A stretch of DNA of 64,000 nt from the NCBI RefSeq assembly GCF_000337915.1, contig NZ_AOJE01000012.1:1-64000 (forward strand), written 5' to 3'. The DNA comes from Halorubrum saccharovorum DSM 1137 (GTDB lineage: Archaea; Halobacteriota; Halobacteria; Halobacteriales; Haloferacaceae). This document shows, in pieces, positions 40,045 through 48,772 of this stretch. The notes under the pieces were generated by a model. That model saw only the letters and a program-made list of their open reading frames with translations. It was not told where the DNA came from and searched no databases. The translations under genes and the position numbers were made by a program. Positions within the stretch are counted from its first letter, which is position 1, and the number at the start of each line of letters is the position of its first letter.

Positions 40045-40713
40045 TTAAAATAAATAGAACGGTGGTGTTCGGGCGGTCGCTATATGTGGGTGGATATATC
40101 TAGACGTGTTGCGGTCTGCTACCGACCCCATATAACCTACGTAACTGGCTACCATCGTCAGTATTGTCGACGGCGGGAGGGTAGGGTGTGTTTTGCTGTG
40201 TTTACAACACCACCCCCTCTTGAATACCATGTTTCGACACACCGCCGCGCCGCGGTCGCGGGCCCAGTCGAGCGCGGCCTCCGAGAGCGCGGTGCCGACC
40301 CCGGCCCCGCGGGCCGCCGGGTCGACGCGGATCCCCTGCCCCCACGCCTCCCACTCGGTGAGCAGGACGCCTTGGATGCAGCCGACGACCGCCTCCGGCT
40401 CGCCCGGGGCGGCCGCGCCCGCGCCGTCGCCCTCGACGAGAGTGTCGCCCGGGTCGCGGTCGTCGCGTCCCGCGACCGCGTCGCTCTCGGCGACCGCCGC
40501 TGGCGAGAGCGTCGCGACGAAGGTGCCGCTGTCGGAGTCGTCGGAGGCGGCCCACTCCGGGAACACGCGCGGGACGTAGTCGTCGTGGCGCTGGCCCCAC
40601 GTGTCGCGCGCGAACGCGGCGACCGCGTCGGCGTCGGCGGGGCGGGCCTCGCGGACGACGGGGACGGACGCCGAGTCTGAGGCCGGCGTCGACTCCCCCG
40701 CGTCCCCCGTCAT
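40045..40713 (-). pseudogene. GNAT N-acetyltransferase, 5' (N-terminal) half fused to element sequence
   Basis: The intact start at 40713 overlaps the gatD stop (ATGA). Host-coded residues include VPVVREARPADADAVAAFAR and the acetyl-CoA-binding GIRVDPAARGAGVGTALSEA, then end at CRNMVF in the att core (40222-40235). From there the frame reads about 60 foreign residues of element sequence (KRGWCCKHSKTHP onward) to a stop at 40045. The truncated protein keeps the acetyl-CoA site but loses its C-terminal part, so loss of function is likely. Confidence 0.9.
40222..40235. repeat. Right attachment site (att core copy 2)
   Basis: GAATACCATGTTTC, matching the left copy except at two positions. Element sequence lies to the left and host sequence to the right. 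Start-to-start distance between the copies is 4575 bases, the expected size of an excised circle. Confidence 0.88.
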
Positions 40714-42035
40714 CGCCAGGGCTGCGACTCCTCGGTCAGCTCGCCGGCGAGGTCGCGGCCCATCGCCTCGGCGGGGTCGGACAGGTTCGCGAGCGCCCAC
40801 ATCAGCTTCACCTTCGCGGTGCCGGGGAGCGTGTCGCCCGCCTCGACGACGCCCGCGTCGAGCAGGTCGCGGCCGGTGTCGTACACCCGGTCGCAGACGC
40901 GGCCCGCGAGACACTGGCTCGTCATCGCGACGACGGTGCCGCTCTCGACCAGCGCCTCGATCCGCGGGATGAGGTCGGTGTGGACGTGGCCGAGCCCGGT
41001 CCCCTCGATGACGACGCCGTCCTTGTCGTCGAGGTAGTCCCACGCGGCCGGGTCCATGCCGGGCGTGAACTTGACGAGTTCGACGTCGCCGTCGAGGTCC
41101 GGATCGAGGGAGACGTCGGACTCGTCGGCGTCGCCCTCCCCGTCGCCACCGCCCGATTCGCGTCCTCGCGGAAGCGGCTCGCGGACCCAGTCGATCGCGT
41201 CGTCCGCGGCGTCGCCGTCGGCGCCCGCCTCGGCTGCGGCCTCGTAGTCGATCCGACCGAGGGGCTCGGCGCCGACCGTCTCGAAGGCGTCGCGGCGGGA
41301 GGTGTGGTTCTTCCGGACGCGGGTGCCGCGGTGGAGCGCGCAGGCGTCGTCGGAGGGGCTCGCGTGCATGCAGACCAGCGTCTCGGCGTGGTCGGCCTTC
41401 GCGGCCTCGACCGCGCACACCGCGTTCATCACGTTGTCGGAGGAGGGGCGGTCGGCCGAGCGCTGGCTCCCGGTGAACACGATCGGGACCGGCGAGTCGA
41501 GCATGAAGGAGAGCGCGGAGGCGGAGTACTGCATCGTGTCGGTGCCATGCATCACGACGACGCCGTCGGCGCCGGCCTCGATCTCCTCGCGCACGGCCTC
41601 GGCGAGCTCCCGCCAGATGGCCGGCTCCATGTTCTCCGAGAGGATGTTGGCGACGACGCGCCCGCGGTAGTTCGCGCGCCCGGCCAGGTCGGGAACCGCC
41701 CGGAGCACGTCCTCGGCGTCGAACTGGGCGGTGACCGCGCCGGTCCGGTAGTCGACGGTGGAGGCGATGGTCCCGCCGGTGGAGATGAGCGAGACCGTCG
41801 GGAGGTCCTCGTCGAAGGTGATCTCGGAGGCCTCGCCGCCGCCCGCGTCGGCGCCGTCGTCAACGTCGCGGGCGCCGGATTCGAGCACTTCGACGTCGGC
41901 CTCGTCGCGGTCGATACCGACGTTGTACCCCCCGTCGAGCTTGACGACGAGGTGGTCGCGAGTCGTCGAGGGGAGCAGTACGCCCTCGTTCGTGACGTCC
42001 CCGCGGTCGACGCGGACGCGATCTCCCGGTTGCAT
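40710..42035 (-). CDS. gatD: Glu-tRNA(Gln) amidotransferase subunit D
   Basis: The 441-residue archaeal GatD is the asparaginase-like subunit that releases ammonia for the GatDE complex, which converts Glu-tRNA(Gln) to Gln-tRNA(Gln). The N-terminal Tudor-like domain (about 1-75) is followed by LISTGGTIAST with the nucleophilic Thr, VVMHGTDTMQYSASALS, FTGSQRSADRPSSD and GTGLGHV. A halophilic acidic insertion lies near residues 270-310. Its stop overlaps the GNAT start, so gatD, GNAT and the small membrane gene formed one operon before the insertion. Confidence 0.95.
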   Translation of the reverse strand: MQPGDRVRVDRGDVTNEGVLLPSTTRDHLVVKLDGGYNVGIDRDEADVEVLESGARDVDDGADAGGGEASEITFDEDLPTVSLISTGGTIASTVDYRTGAVTAQFDAEDVLRAVPDLAGRANYRGRVVANILSENMEPAIWRELAEAVREEIEAGADGVVVMHGTDTMQYSASALSFMLDSPVPIVFTGSQRSADRPSSDNVMNAVCAVEAAKADHAETLVCMHASPSDDACALHRGTRVRKNHTSRRDAFETVGAEPLGRIDYEAAAEAGADGDAADDAIDWVREPLPRGRESGGGDGEGDADESDVSLDPDLDGDVELVKFTPGMDPAAWDYLDDKDGVVIEGTGLGHVHTDLIPRIEALVESGTVVAMTSQCLAGRVCDRVYDTGRDLLDAGVVEAGDTLPGTAKVKLMWALANLSDPAEAMGRDLAGELTEESQPWR

Positions 42036-42118
42036 ACCACCGGGTTCCCCTCCGGCGGACTTGAATCCAACCGTTCGGCGGTCCGGGGCGGCGTCGTTTC
42101 CGACCCTGACCCAGTACG

Positions 42119-42126
42119 TCTTTTAC
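42119..42126 (+). promoter_or_regulatory. TATA-like box for deoC
   Basis: CTTTTACC lies about 23-30 bases before the ATG at 42149, in the 113-base divergent gap between gatD and deoC. Confidence 0.5.
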
Positions 42127-42148
42127 CCGCCACCCCGACCGTGAGCGC

Positions 42149-42802
42149 ATGGACCGCGACGAGTTCGCCGCCAGCATCGACCACACCGTGCTCGGGCCGG
42201 AGACGACGTGGGGTGACGTGGAGACGGTGCTCGACGGGGCCGCCGACCACGGGATGAACGCCTGCATCCCGCCCTGTTACCTCCCGGAGGCGGCCGACTA
42301 CGAGAACGCCCCGGAGACGATCGCGACCGTGATCGGGTTCCCGCACGGCCAGCACGCACCCGGGACGAAGCGCGACGAGGCGGTCGCCGCGTGGGACGCC
42401 GGCGCCGACGAGATCGACCTCGTGATCAACGTCGGCCGGCTCAAGGCGGGCGAGGACGACGCCGTCGCCGCCGAGATCTCGGACGTGGTCGCCGCGGTGC
42501 CGGTCCCGGTGAAAGTGATCATCGAGACCGCCCTTCTGACCGGCGACGAGAAGCGCCGCGCCTGCGAGGCCGCGGTCGACGCCGACGCCGACATGGTGAA
42601 GACCTCCACGGGGTTCGCCGACGGCGGCGCCACGGTCCCCGACGTGGAGCTGATGAGCGAGTACCTCCCGGTGAAGGCGTCCGGCGGCGTCGGATCCTAC
42701 GAAGAGGCGATGGAGATGTTCGACGCCGGCGCGGTCCGGATCGGCGCCTCCTCCGGCGTCGCCATCGTCGAGGGGCACCCCGAGAGCGGGGACGGGAACT
42801 AA
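42149..42802 (+). CDS. deoC: Deoxyribose-phosphate aldolase
   Basis: The 217-residue class I aldolase cleaves 2-deoxyribose-5-phosphate to glyceraldehyde-3-phosphate and acetaldehyde in nucleoside catabolism. [16 protein letters not shown] is the usual opening. [24 protein letters not shown] and [14 protein letters not shown] contain the active-site Asp and the Schiff-base Lys. [14 protein letters not shown] carries the second lysine. The length is typical. Confidence 0.95.
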   Translation: MDRDEFAASIDHTVLGPETTWGDVETVLDGAADHGMNACIPPCYLPEAADYENAPETIATVIGFPHGQHAPGTKRDEAVAAWDAGADEIDLVINVGRLKAGEDDAVAAEISDVVAAVPVPVKVIIETALLTGDEKRRACEAAVDADADMVKTSTGFADGGATVPDVELMSEYLPVKASGGVGSYEEAMEMFDAGAVRIGASSGVAIVEGHPESGDGN

Positions 42803-42893
42803 CGCCTCGGTCCGCGACGGACCCGCCAGTCGCGTTCCCCCGCCGTGAGAACGCCGTCCTGTCCATTTATACCTCGAACCCCTACGGGGGCGT

Positions 42894-43124
42894 ATGAGCC
42901 ATTCCACCGGACCCGGATCGCGCGGACTGGATCTCGACGCGGCGTTCAAGGCGTTCGGCGCGGTGGGCATCCTCATCTCCCTCGCGCTCATCGTCGGCGT
43001 GCTCGCGCTGACCGACCCGTTCGGCGAGTTCGTCAGGGCCTCGCCGGCGGTGTTCGGGAGCCTGCTGTCGGCCGGCCTGCTCGGCGCCGTCGGCTACGCG
43101 GCCTACGCGCTGCGGCGTCGCTGA
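42894..43124 (+). CDS. Small two-helix membrane protein, haloarchaeal
   Basis: A 76-residue protein with two transmembrane helices (VGILISLALIVGVLALTDPF and FGSLLSAGLLGAVGYAAYAL) and a C-terminal arginine cluster. Family unknown to me. A TATA-like TTTATACC sits about 24-31 bases upstream of the ATG, supporting this start and a leaderless mRNA. Confidence 0.7.
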   Translation: MSHSTGPGSRGLDLDAAFKAFGAVGILISLALIVGVLALTDPFGEFVRASPAVFGSLLSAGLLGAVGYAAYALRRR

Positions 43125-43217
43125 CCGGAGCTCCGGAACGGACCGAACCGATACCACCGGAACCGCGCGCGGCGAGACGCCGAGAGGTATAACCCCCCGG
43201 CGGTCGAACCGGCGGCC

Positions 43218-43400
43218 ATGAGCGACGAGTCGCTTGGGGTCGCGGTCGAACACTTCCTCGACGAGGCCGAGTCCACGCTGGACAGCTACGACCAGGGGTA
43301 CGCGGACGCCGACGCGACGGTATCGGTGCTCCGAACGCACATCAACGAGCTGGCCGCCGCCGTCGACGACGGCGACGACGGCGACGAAGAGACGGAGTGA
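43218..43400 (+). CDS. Small acidic haloarchaeal protein
   Basis: A 60-residue helical, very acidic protein (VEHFLDEAESTLDSYDQGY, then ATVSVLRTHINELAAAVDDG). No family function is known to me. GGTATAACC ends about 24 bases before the ATG, a good leaderless promoter. It is convergent with the ABC transporter operon. Confidence 0.72.
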   Translation: MSDESLGVAVEHFLDEAESTLDSYDQGYADADATVSVLRTHINELAAAVDDGDDGDEETE

Positions 43401-43425
43401 GCGGAGACGGGAGCGCCGACTGTCC

Positions 43426-44226
43426 TCAGGGCCGCGCGCCGATCAGATCCCGCACGCGAGCGACGTGCTCCCCGAAGGCGGGGTCGCCGCGCTCTCGCGG
43501 ACGCGACACGTCGACGTCGACGATTTCGGCGATGCGCCCGGGCTCGGACGCCATCACCACGATCCGGTCGGCGAGCGTCACCGCCTCGGCCACGTCGTGA
43601 GTGACGAACAGGGCGGTCTTGCCGGTCGACGCCCACACGTCGAGCAGCTCGCGCTGCAGCATCTCTCGGGTCTGAGCGTCGACCGCGCCGAACGGCTCGT
43701 CCATCAAGAGGAGCTCGGGGTCGACCGCGAGCGACCGCGCGATGGCGACGCGCTGTTTCATCCCGCCCGAGAGCGACTTCGGGTACGAATCCCGGAACTC
43801 GGTGAGCCCGACGAGATCGAGCATCTCGTCGACCCGCCGCTCGCGCTCGGCCGCGGACCGGTCGGTCCGTTCGAGTCCGAACCCGACGTTCTCCTCGACG
43901 GTGAGCCACGGGAACAGGTGGTACTCCTGGAAGACCACGCCCATGTCGGTCGTGGGGCCGGTGACGGGAGAGCCGGCGACCCTGATCTCCCCGTCCGTGG
44001 CCTCGGTGAGCCCGGCGATGATCCGGAACAGCGTCGTCTTCCCGCAGCCGGACGGGCCGACGACGCAGACGAACTCGCCCGACTCGACCGCGAACGACAC
44101 GTCGTCGAGCGCTCGGACCGGGGTGCCGCCGTCGTCGTACGTCTTGCCGACCGCGTCGACGACGACGCCGGCGGGATCGTCTCCCAGTTCGTCCCCCGAC
44201 GCGGGTCCGCGGTTCACGCCTGCCAT
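43426..44226 (-). CDS. ABC transporter ATP-binding protein (SsuB/TauB/NrtD-like)
   Basis: A 266-residue ATPase with Walker A GPSGCGKTT, Q loop FQEYHLFPWLTVEENV, signature LSGGMKQRVAIARSL, Walker B LLLMDEPFGAVD and switch His in FVTHDVAEAV. The HLFPWLTV stretch and size are typical of the nitrate/sulfonate/taurine group. It is the last gene of a three-gene operon with its permease (13-base overlap) and binding protein. Confidence 0.93.
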   Translation of the reverse strand: MAGVNRGPASGDELGDDPAGVVVDAVGKTYDDGGTPVRALDDVSFAVESGEFVCVVGPSGCGKTTLFRIIAGLTEATDGEIRVAGSPVTGPTTDMGVVFQEYHLFPWLTVEENVGFGLERTDRSAAERERRVDEMLDLVGLTEFRDSYPKSLSGGMKQRVAIARSLAVDPELLLMDEPFGAVDAQTREMLQRELLDVWASTGKTALFVTHDVAEAVTLADRIVVMASEPGRIAEIVDVDVSRPRERGDPAFGEHVARVRDLIGARP

Positions 44227-45017
44227 GCTAACACCCGCCGTTGGACCGCGCGGAACGCCACGTCGACGAGGAGGTACATCAGGCTCAACACGAGGATGTA
44301 CGCGATCGCCCGGTCGACGCGGAGGTTGTTACTCGCGCGCAGAATCTCGCGACCGATGCCCGGCACGGAGAATATCTCGGCGGCGATCACGAGCATCCAA
44401 CACCGGCCGAGTCCGGTGCGGATCCCGGTTAAGATCCCCGGCAACGACGCCGGAAGCACGACCGACCGAACCATGTCGAGGTCGCCGCGCACGCCCAGCG
44501 TCCGCCCCACGTCGATCAGGTCGTCGGAGACCTCCTCGACGGCGCCGTAGCTCGCGTAGAAGTTGATCCAGAACCCGCCGACGGCGATGATGAACGCCGC
44601 GCCGGCGTGGTTGAGGCCGAACCACGCGATCGCGAACCCGATCAGCGCCAGCGGCGGTACGGGGCGGAGCACCCGCACCAGCGGGGCCGTCACGTCGTCG
44701 AGCAGGCCGCTCCACGCGAGCGCGACGCCGGCGCCCACGCCGAGCCCCGTGCCGGCGATCGTCCCGGGGACCCAGTGCCGAATGCTCGACGCCAGCGCCT
44801 CGGGCATCGTCCCCGAGAGGAACTGGCCGCGGAACTCCGCCGCGACCGCGACCGGCGACGGCAACACGATCGGCGGCTGCGTGAGCGAGACGAGGTACCA
44901 GAGCACGACGAAGCCGACCAGCCCCGCGAAGCCCCGGAGCAGCCGCCGCGGGTCGTCGAGGCCGAGGCCCGCCTGCAGTCCGCTTCCGTCGAACTCCCGT
45001 CCGGTGTCGGTGGCCAT
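44214..45017 (-). CDS. ABC transporter permease (SsuC/TauC-like)
   Basis: A 267-residue protein with about six membrane helices. The EAA-type loop is VGRTLGVRGDLDMVRSVVLP followed by ASLPGILTGIR, the site of contact with the ATPase. It starts at the ATG at 45017, overlapping the binding-protein stop by one base, and overlaps the ATPase gene by 13 bases. A longer frame upstream is the shadow of the binding-protein gene. Confidence 0.92.
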   Translation of the reverse strand: MATDTGREFDGSGLQAGLGLDDPRRLLRGFAGLVGFVVLWYLVSLTQPPIVLPSPVAVAAEFRGQFLSGTMPEALASSIRHWVPGTIAGTGLGVGAGVALAWSGLLDDVTAPLVRVLRPVPPLALIGFAIAWFGLNHAGAAFIIAVGGFWINFYASYGAVEEVSDDLIDVGRTLGVRGDLDMVRSVVLPASLPGILTGIRTGLGRCWMLVIAAEIFSVPGIGREILRASNNLRVDRAIAYILVLSLMYLLVDVAFRAVQRRVLAWQA

Positions 45018-46048
45018 CAGAGCGAGTCGTAGACGTCGAAGTCGAAGATCCGGTCGTTCGTGAGCTGTTCGCTGATCTGACCGTTGCTCGCCGCGAACTC
45101 CGAGAACACCGGCGTCGCCTCGCTGATGGACGCGGGGTCGGTGACGAAGTTCGACAGCGGCGAGTCGAGCGCCGTCCGCGCCCGGTCGGCGGGCATCCCG
45201 ATCCCCGACTCGACGTGCTGGGCCGTCGCGTCCGGGCTCTCGCCGATGAACTCGGTCGCGCGGACGTGCTGTTCGAGGAACTGCGCCGCGAGCGGGGAGT
45301 CCCGGACCGCGTCGCTCATCAGCGTCACCGCGGCCGGCTGACCGGGGAGGATCTCGGCGGCCGTCCGGAGCATCGTGACGGACGACCCCTCCTCCTGCGC
45401 GATCGTCGGCACCGGCTCCATGATGGAGGTCCCGTCGATGTCGCCGCCGTTGATCGCCTGCCAGACGGCGTTGGCGCCGTTTATCTCTCGGATCTCGATG
45501 CTGTCGTTCGCCTCGGGGTCGACGCCGGTCTCCCGGAGCCAATAGCGGAGCAGCACGTCGGGGACGCTTCCCTGCGGGAACGTGCCGAACCGGAAGGGAC
45601 GCCCCCGCTCTTCTTCCCACATCGCGAACGCGTCCGCGCCGTGTTCCTCGAAGGTGTCGTGGAACGAGGACTCGGCCATGATTCCCATCGGCTCGCGGAT
45701 GTTCGCCGCGGTCACCCGTGCGGGGATGCCGTTGTCGATCACGATCATCGCCGGCACGATCCCGAACATGGCGACGTCGATGTCGCCGCCGGCGAACGCC
45801 TGGACGATCGCCGGACCGTCGGTGAACTCTCTGCCGTTTATTTCGGCGTCGATCTCCGAAAAGTACCCCTCGCCCTCCATCACGTACCACTGGAGGTCGG
45901 GGTAGATGGGCATGTGCGCGACCGTCAGTTCGTCGAGTCCGTCGCCGCCGTCGCCGCCGTCGAGACAGCCGGCGAGACCGACGGTGGCAGCACCGCCGGC
46001 GGCCGCGAGAAAGGACCGCCGCGAGGCTCCTGCGCTTCGCTCGTACAT
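45017..46048 (-). CDS. ABC transporter substrate-binding lipoprotein (SsuA/TauA/ThiY-like), Tat-exported
   Basis: A 343-residue protein. Its N-terminus SRRSFLAAAGGAATVGLAGC is a twin-arginine signal with a lipobox ending in Cys, so it should be exported folded and lipid-anchored outside the membrane. The body (LTVAHMPIYPDLQWYVMEGE, IDVAMFGIVPAMIVIDNG) matches the NMT1/SsuA fold. Candidate ligands are alkylsulfonates, taurine, nitrate or a thiamine precursor; none can be chosen from sequence. Confidence 0.92.
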   Translation of the reverse strand: MYERSAGASRRSFLAAAGGAATVGLAGCLDGGDGGDGLDELTVAHMPIYPDLQWYVMEGEGYFSEIDAEINGREFTDGPAIVQAFAGGDIDVAMFGIVPAMIVIDNGIPARVTAANIREPMGIMAESSFHDTFEEHGADAFAMWEEERGRPFRFGTFPQGSVPDVLLRYWLRETGVDPEANDSIEIREINGANAVWQAINGGDIDGTSIMEPVPTIAQEEGSSVTMLRTAAEILPGQPAAVTLMSDAVRDSPLAAQFLEQHVRATEFIGESPDATAQHVESGIGMPADRARTALDSPLSNFVTDPASISEATPVFSEFAASNGQISEQLTNDRIFDFDVYDSL

Positions 46049-46317
46049 ATTAGCTACAGGCGTCGTACGCGGAATACACCCGCGTCACCAGCAACTGGAG
46101 CACGTACCGGTGACGACCGACACAGGCCTGATCCCCCGATATATGCGCATGTAACCGTTGTACGGAGCGTTACCCATTCAGAGCATCGTCCGTGTTCAAC
46201 GCAATAATTGCTTGTTCGGCCGGTGCGATCGCCGGGGGATCTCGATTGCTCGCTGACTCGCAACCAGCCCGCCGCCGACTCGCCGTCGTTTATGAGGCCG
46301 CCCGCCAACACGCGCGT

Positions 46318-47229
46318 ATGGTCTCGGAGATCTTCGACCCCGACGCGTGGGAACCGGTCACGGACGAGTTCGACGACATCACCTATCACCGCGGCGTCGA
46401 CGTGCCGGTCGTCCGGATCGCGTTCGACCGCCCCGAGGTCCGGAACGCGTTCCGGCCCGGCACCGTCGACGAGCTGTACGCCGCGCTCGACCACGCGCGC
46501 AAGCAGGCGGACGTGGGCTGCGTGCTGCTCACGGGCAACGGGCCCTCACCCGATGACGGCGGCTGGGCGTTCTGCTCGGGCGGCGACCAGTCGGTGCGCG
46601 GCGGCTCCGGCTACGAGTACCGCGACGGCGACGAGGCGGGCGACGAGGACGACCCGCTCGTCAAGGAGGCCCGGGCGGGTCGGCTCCACATCCTCGAAGT
46701 CCAGCGGCTGATCCGGTTCATGCCCAAGCCCGTGGTCGCGGTCGTGCCGGGGTGGGCGGTCGGCGGCGGCCACTCGCTGCACGTGGTCTGCGATCTGACC
46801 CTCGCCAGCGAGGAGCACGGGAAGTTTCTCCAGACCGACCCCGACGTGGCCTCCTTCGACGGCGGGTTCGGCTCCGCCTACCTCGCGAAGCAGATCGGCC
46901 AGAAGAAGGCCCGCGAAGTGTTCTTCCGCGGGAAGACCTACTCCGCCGAGGAGGCCGCGGACATGGGGATGGTCAACGAGGCGATCCCGCACGCGGAGCT
47001 GGAAGAGGTCGCGATCGAGTGGGCCGACGAGATGACGAAGAAGTCGCCGACCGCGATGCGGATGCTGAAGTACGCCTTCAACATGACCGACGACGGGATG
47101 GTCGGCCAGCAGGTGTTCGCGGGCGAGGCGACCCGCCTAGCGTACATGACCGACGAGGCGCAGGAGGGTCGCGACGCCTTCTTAGAGAAGCGGGAGCCCG
47201 AATTTCGCGACTACCCCTGGCACTACTGA
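46318..47229 (+). CDS. menB: 1,4-Dihydroxy-2-naphthoyl-CoA synthase
   Basis: The 303-residue crotonase-fold enzyme closes the second ring in menaquinone synthesis. MenB features are RPEVRNAFRPGTVDELYAAL, the oxyanion segment WAFCSGGDQSVRG, KPVVAVVPGWAVGGGHSLHV, QTDPDVASFDGGFGSAYLA and the C-terminal EGRDAFLEKREPEF. A TATA-like GTTTATG is 24-30 bases before the ATG. The long frame starting at 46192 is out of character upstream and was trimmed. Confidence 0.95.
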   Translation: MVSEIFDPDAWEPVTDEFDDITYHRGVDVPVVRIAFDRPEVRNAFRPGTVDELYAALDHARKQADVGCVLLTGNGPSPDDGGWAFCSGGDQSVRGGSGYEYRDGDEAGDEDDPLVKEARAGRLHILEVQRLIRFMPKPVVAVVPGWAVGGGHSLHVVCDLTLASEEHGKFLQTDPDVASFDGGFGSAYLAKQIGQKKAREVFFRGKTYSAEEAADMGMVNEAIPHAELEEVAIEWADEMTKKSPTAMRMLKYAFNMTDDGMVGQQVFAGEATRLAYMTDEAQEGRDAFLEKREPEFRDYPWHY

Positions 47230-47256
47230 GGGGTCCCACCGCCTCCCGTCCGACCC

Positions 47257-48156
47257 CTACCCGTGCGTGTACCCGCGGTCGGGGAGCGGGTCGCCGTCGG
47301 CGGTGACCCCGTCCGCGGCGTCGACGACGCGTCCCACGCGGGTCAGCCCGGCCGGACAGGCCTCGCGGGCGGGCTCGACCGCCTCCTCGGGGACGGCGCA
47401 GACGAGCTCGAAGTCCTCGCCGAAGTGCGCGGCCAGCTCGAAGCGCTCGGCCGGCCCCTCCGCGACCGCGTCGACCGCGGGGTGAACCGGGAGGCGGTCG
47501 GGGTCCAGCTCGAAGCCGACCTCGCTCGCCTCGGCGAGCTGGTGGAGCGAGCGCGCGATCCCGTCGGAGGAGTCCATCATCGCGGTCGCCCGGTCCGCGA
47601 GCGCCAGCCCGTCGGCGACCCTGGGCGTGAACCGGAAGAGGCCGTTGGCGCGCTCGACCGCGTCGTCGCCCCCGTCACCCCGCTCGAACAGCCGGAGCGC
47701 GGCCGCGGACCGCCCCCACTCGCCGGTGACGCAGAGCGCGTCGCCGGGGCGCGCACCCGCCCGCGTGACGACGCCCGCGTCGGACGCGTCGCCGATCGCG
47801 GTCGAGGCCGTGGTGAACTCGTCGTGGGTGTCGAGGTCGCCGCCGACGTACTCGGCGTCGACCGCCTCGCAGACGTCGACCGCGCCTTCGACGAAGCGGT
47901 CGAGTTTCTCGTCGTCGAAGGCGGCGTCGGCGTACACCGCGACCGCCGCGGTCGCCTTCGCCCCCATCGCCGCCACGTCCGAGAGCGACGCGCCGACCGC
48001 GCGCCACCCGGCGGTGTATCGCGTCGTCCCGGGCGGGAAATCGGTCCGCTCGTGGAGCATGTCGGTCGTGATCACGGTGCCGTCCACGACCGCGGCGTCG
48101 TCGCCCGCGTGCGGGAGGTCGGCCGCGAGCGCCCGGAGCGCGTCTCGCTCGTTCAC
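47257..48156 (-). CDS. thiL: Thiamine-monophosphate kinase
   Basis: The 299-residue ATP-dependent enzyme makes thiamine diphosphate from thiamine monophosphate. Features are HAGDDAAVVDGTVITTDMLHE, the AIR-synthase-like VGASLSDVAAMGAKATAAV, EYVGGDLDTHDE, VTGEWGRSAAALRL and MMDSSDGIARSLHQLAE. It is convergent with menB, with 27 bases between the stops. Confidence 0.94.
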   Translation of the reverse strand: MNERDALRALAADLPHAGDDAAVVDGTVITTDMLHERTDFPPGTTRYTAGWRAVGASLSDVAAMGAKATAAVAVYADAAFDDEKLDRFVEGAVDVCEAVDAEYVGGDLDTHDEFTTASTAIGDASDAGVVTRAGARPGDALCVTGEWGRSAAALRLFERGDGGDDAVERANGLFRFTPRVADGLALADRATAMMDSSDGIARSLHQLAEASEVGFELDPDRLPVHPAVDAVAEGPAERFELAAHFGEDFELVCAVPEEAVEPAREACPAGLTRVGRVVDAADGVTADGDPLPDRGYTHG

Positions 48157-48310
48157 GATATCGGTGGATCGTATCGGAACGGATTATAAGGGATCGGTCC
48201 CGCCGGCACAGGGTCGCTTTCCGGTCTCCCGCACGCGGATTGTGTCCCGTTACCAAGAGCCAATTAAAGGGGTAATACACATTAACGAATATTATCATTA
48301 TCAATCATTA

Positions 48311-48319
48311 TGTTTATTA
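48311..48319 (+). promoter_or_regulatory. TATA-like box of the aceA transcript in an AT-rich region
   Basis: GTTTATTAC lies 27-35 bases before the ATG at 48346. It is embedded in an unusually AT-rich block (about 48260-48325, including AATATTATCATTATCAAT), which probably contains regulator sites for the glyoxylate-cycle gene. Confidence 0.55.
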
Positions 48320-48345
48320 CCTACCTCCCGCACCTACCGAGTGCA

Positions 48346-48447
48346 ATGACAGTATCCGTACGCGGACACGCAGCACCCCGACGCGTCGACAGCACGATCA
48401 CTATACGACCGCCGCAACCTCCCACACGACCCGATGACGACACCTGA
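48346..48447 (+). CDS. Leader mini-ORF 1 upstream of aceA
   Basis: A 33-codon reading (MTVSVRGHAAPRRVDSTITI and 13 further residues) starting where a leaderless transcript is expected to begin. It overlaps mini-ORF 2 by 14 bases. It is basic and proline-rich, unlike most haloarchaeal proteins. Translation is plausible but unproven. Confidence 0.4.
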   Translation: MTVSVRGHAAPRRVDSTITIRPPQPPTRPDDDT

Positions 48448-48772
48448 CGACACCACACCCACCGACGACCCGACGAACCGGACGACCCGAACGGCTGATC
48501 GAACGCAGAGCGACCGAACGTCGACCGATCGAACGCAGACCGATCGACGCCGCGCCGATCCTTCTCCCCGGACGATCCCCGGGCGCACGCCGATCACCGA
48601 AGAGGCGGGCGCCCCGATCGTCCCGACGACACGTCCGACGACCGACGGGTCGACCGCGACCGACACGCCTCGGCGCCCGAGTCCGCCGCCGGCCGAGGGC
48701 GAGCGGGACGCGCCGCTGGTCCCCGACCTACGACCGACGCGTCGCCCGCGGACCGACGGGGGGTCGCGATGA
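48434..48772 (+). CDS. Leader ORF 2 upstream of aceA, low-complexity Thr/Arg/Asp-rich
   Basis: A 112-residue reading with no recognised family. The first half is a Thr-Asp-Arg-rich repeat (DRTQSDRTSTDRTQTDRR). The second half is proline-rich with ITEEAGAPIVPTTRPTT and APLVPDLRPTRRPRTDGG. Short DNA repeats such as GATCGAACGCAGA recur within it. It ends in ATGA overlap with ORF 3. It may be a disordered protein or mostly a leader whose translation matters. Confidence 0.45.
   Translation: MTTPDDTTPTDDPTNRTTRTADRTQSDRTSTDRTQTDRRRADPSPRTIPGRTPITEEAGAPIVPTTRPTTDGSTATDTPRRPSPPPAEGERDAPLVPDLRPTRRPRTDGGSR

Larger units (their letters stand above)
35647..40235. mobile_element. Integrated 4.58-kb haloarchaeal element inside a GNAT gene
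   Basis: Base composition drops sharply to roughly half GC between 35.65 and 40.24 kb. The ends are a direct repeat of 14 bases (12 identical). The flanking GC-rich pieces are the two halves of one acetyltransferase gene. The element encodes a tyrosine recombinase, a partner protein in the same operon, a zinc-finger-like protein and four overlapping small genes. No replication, capsid or conjugation gene is recognised. It is a small integrative element or virus/plasmid provirus; the integrase is most like the haloarchaeal SNJ2-associated kind (tentative). Confidence 0.9.

Noticed and set aside
35647-40235. tRNA gene as the integration target
   Set aside because: No tRNA-like sequence was seen at either att core; both flanks are protein-coding and join in frame.
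40084-40680. 198-codon plus-strand reading across the right att site
   Set aside because: It is antisense to the GNAT 5' half, spans the element/host joint and is Arg/Ala-rich with no family resemblance.
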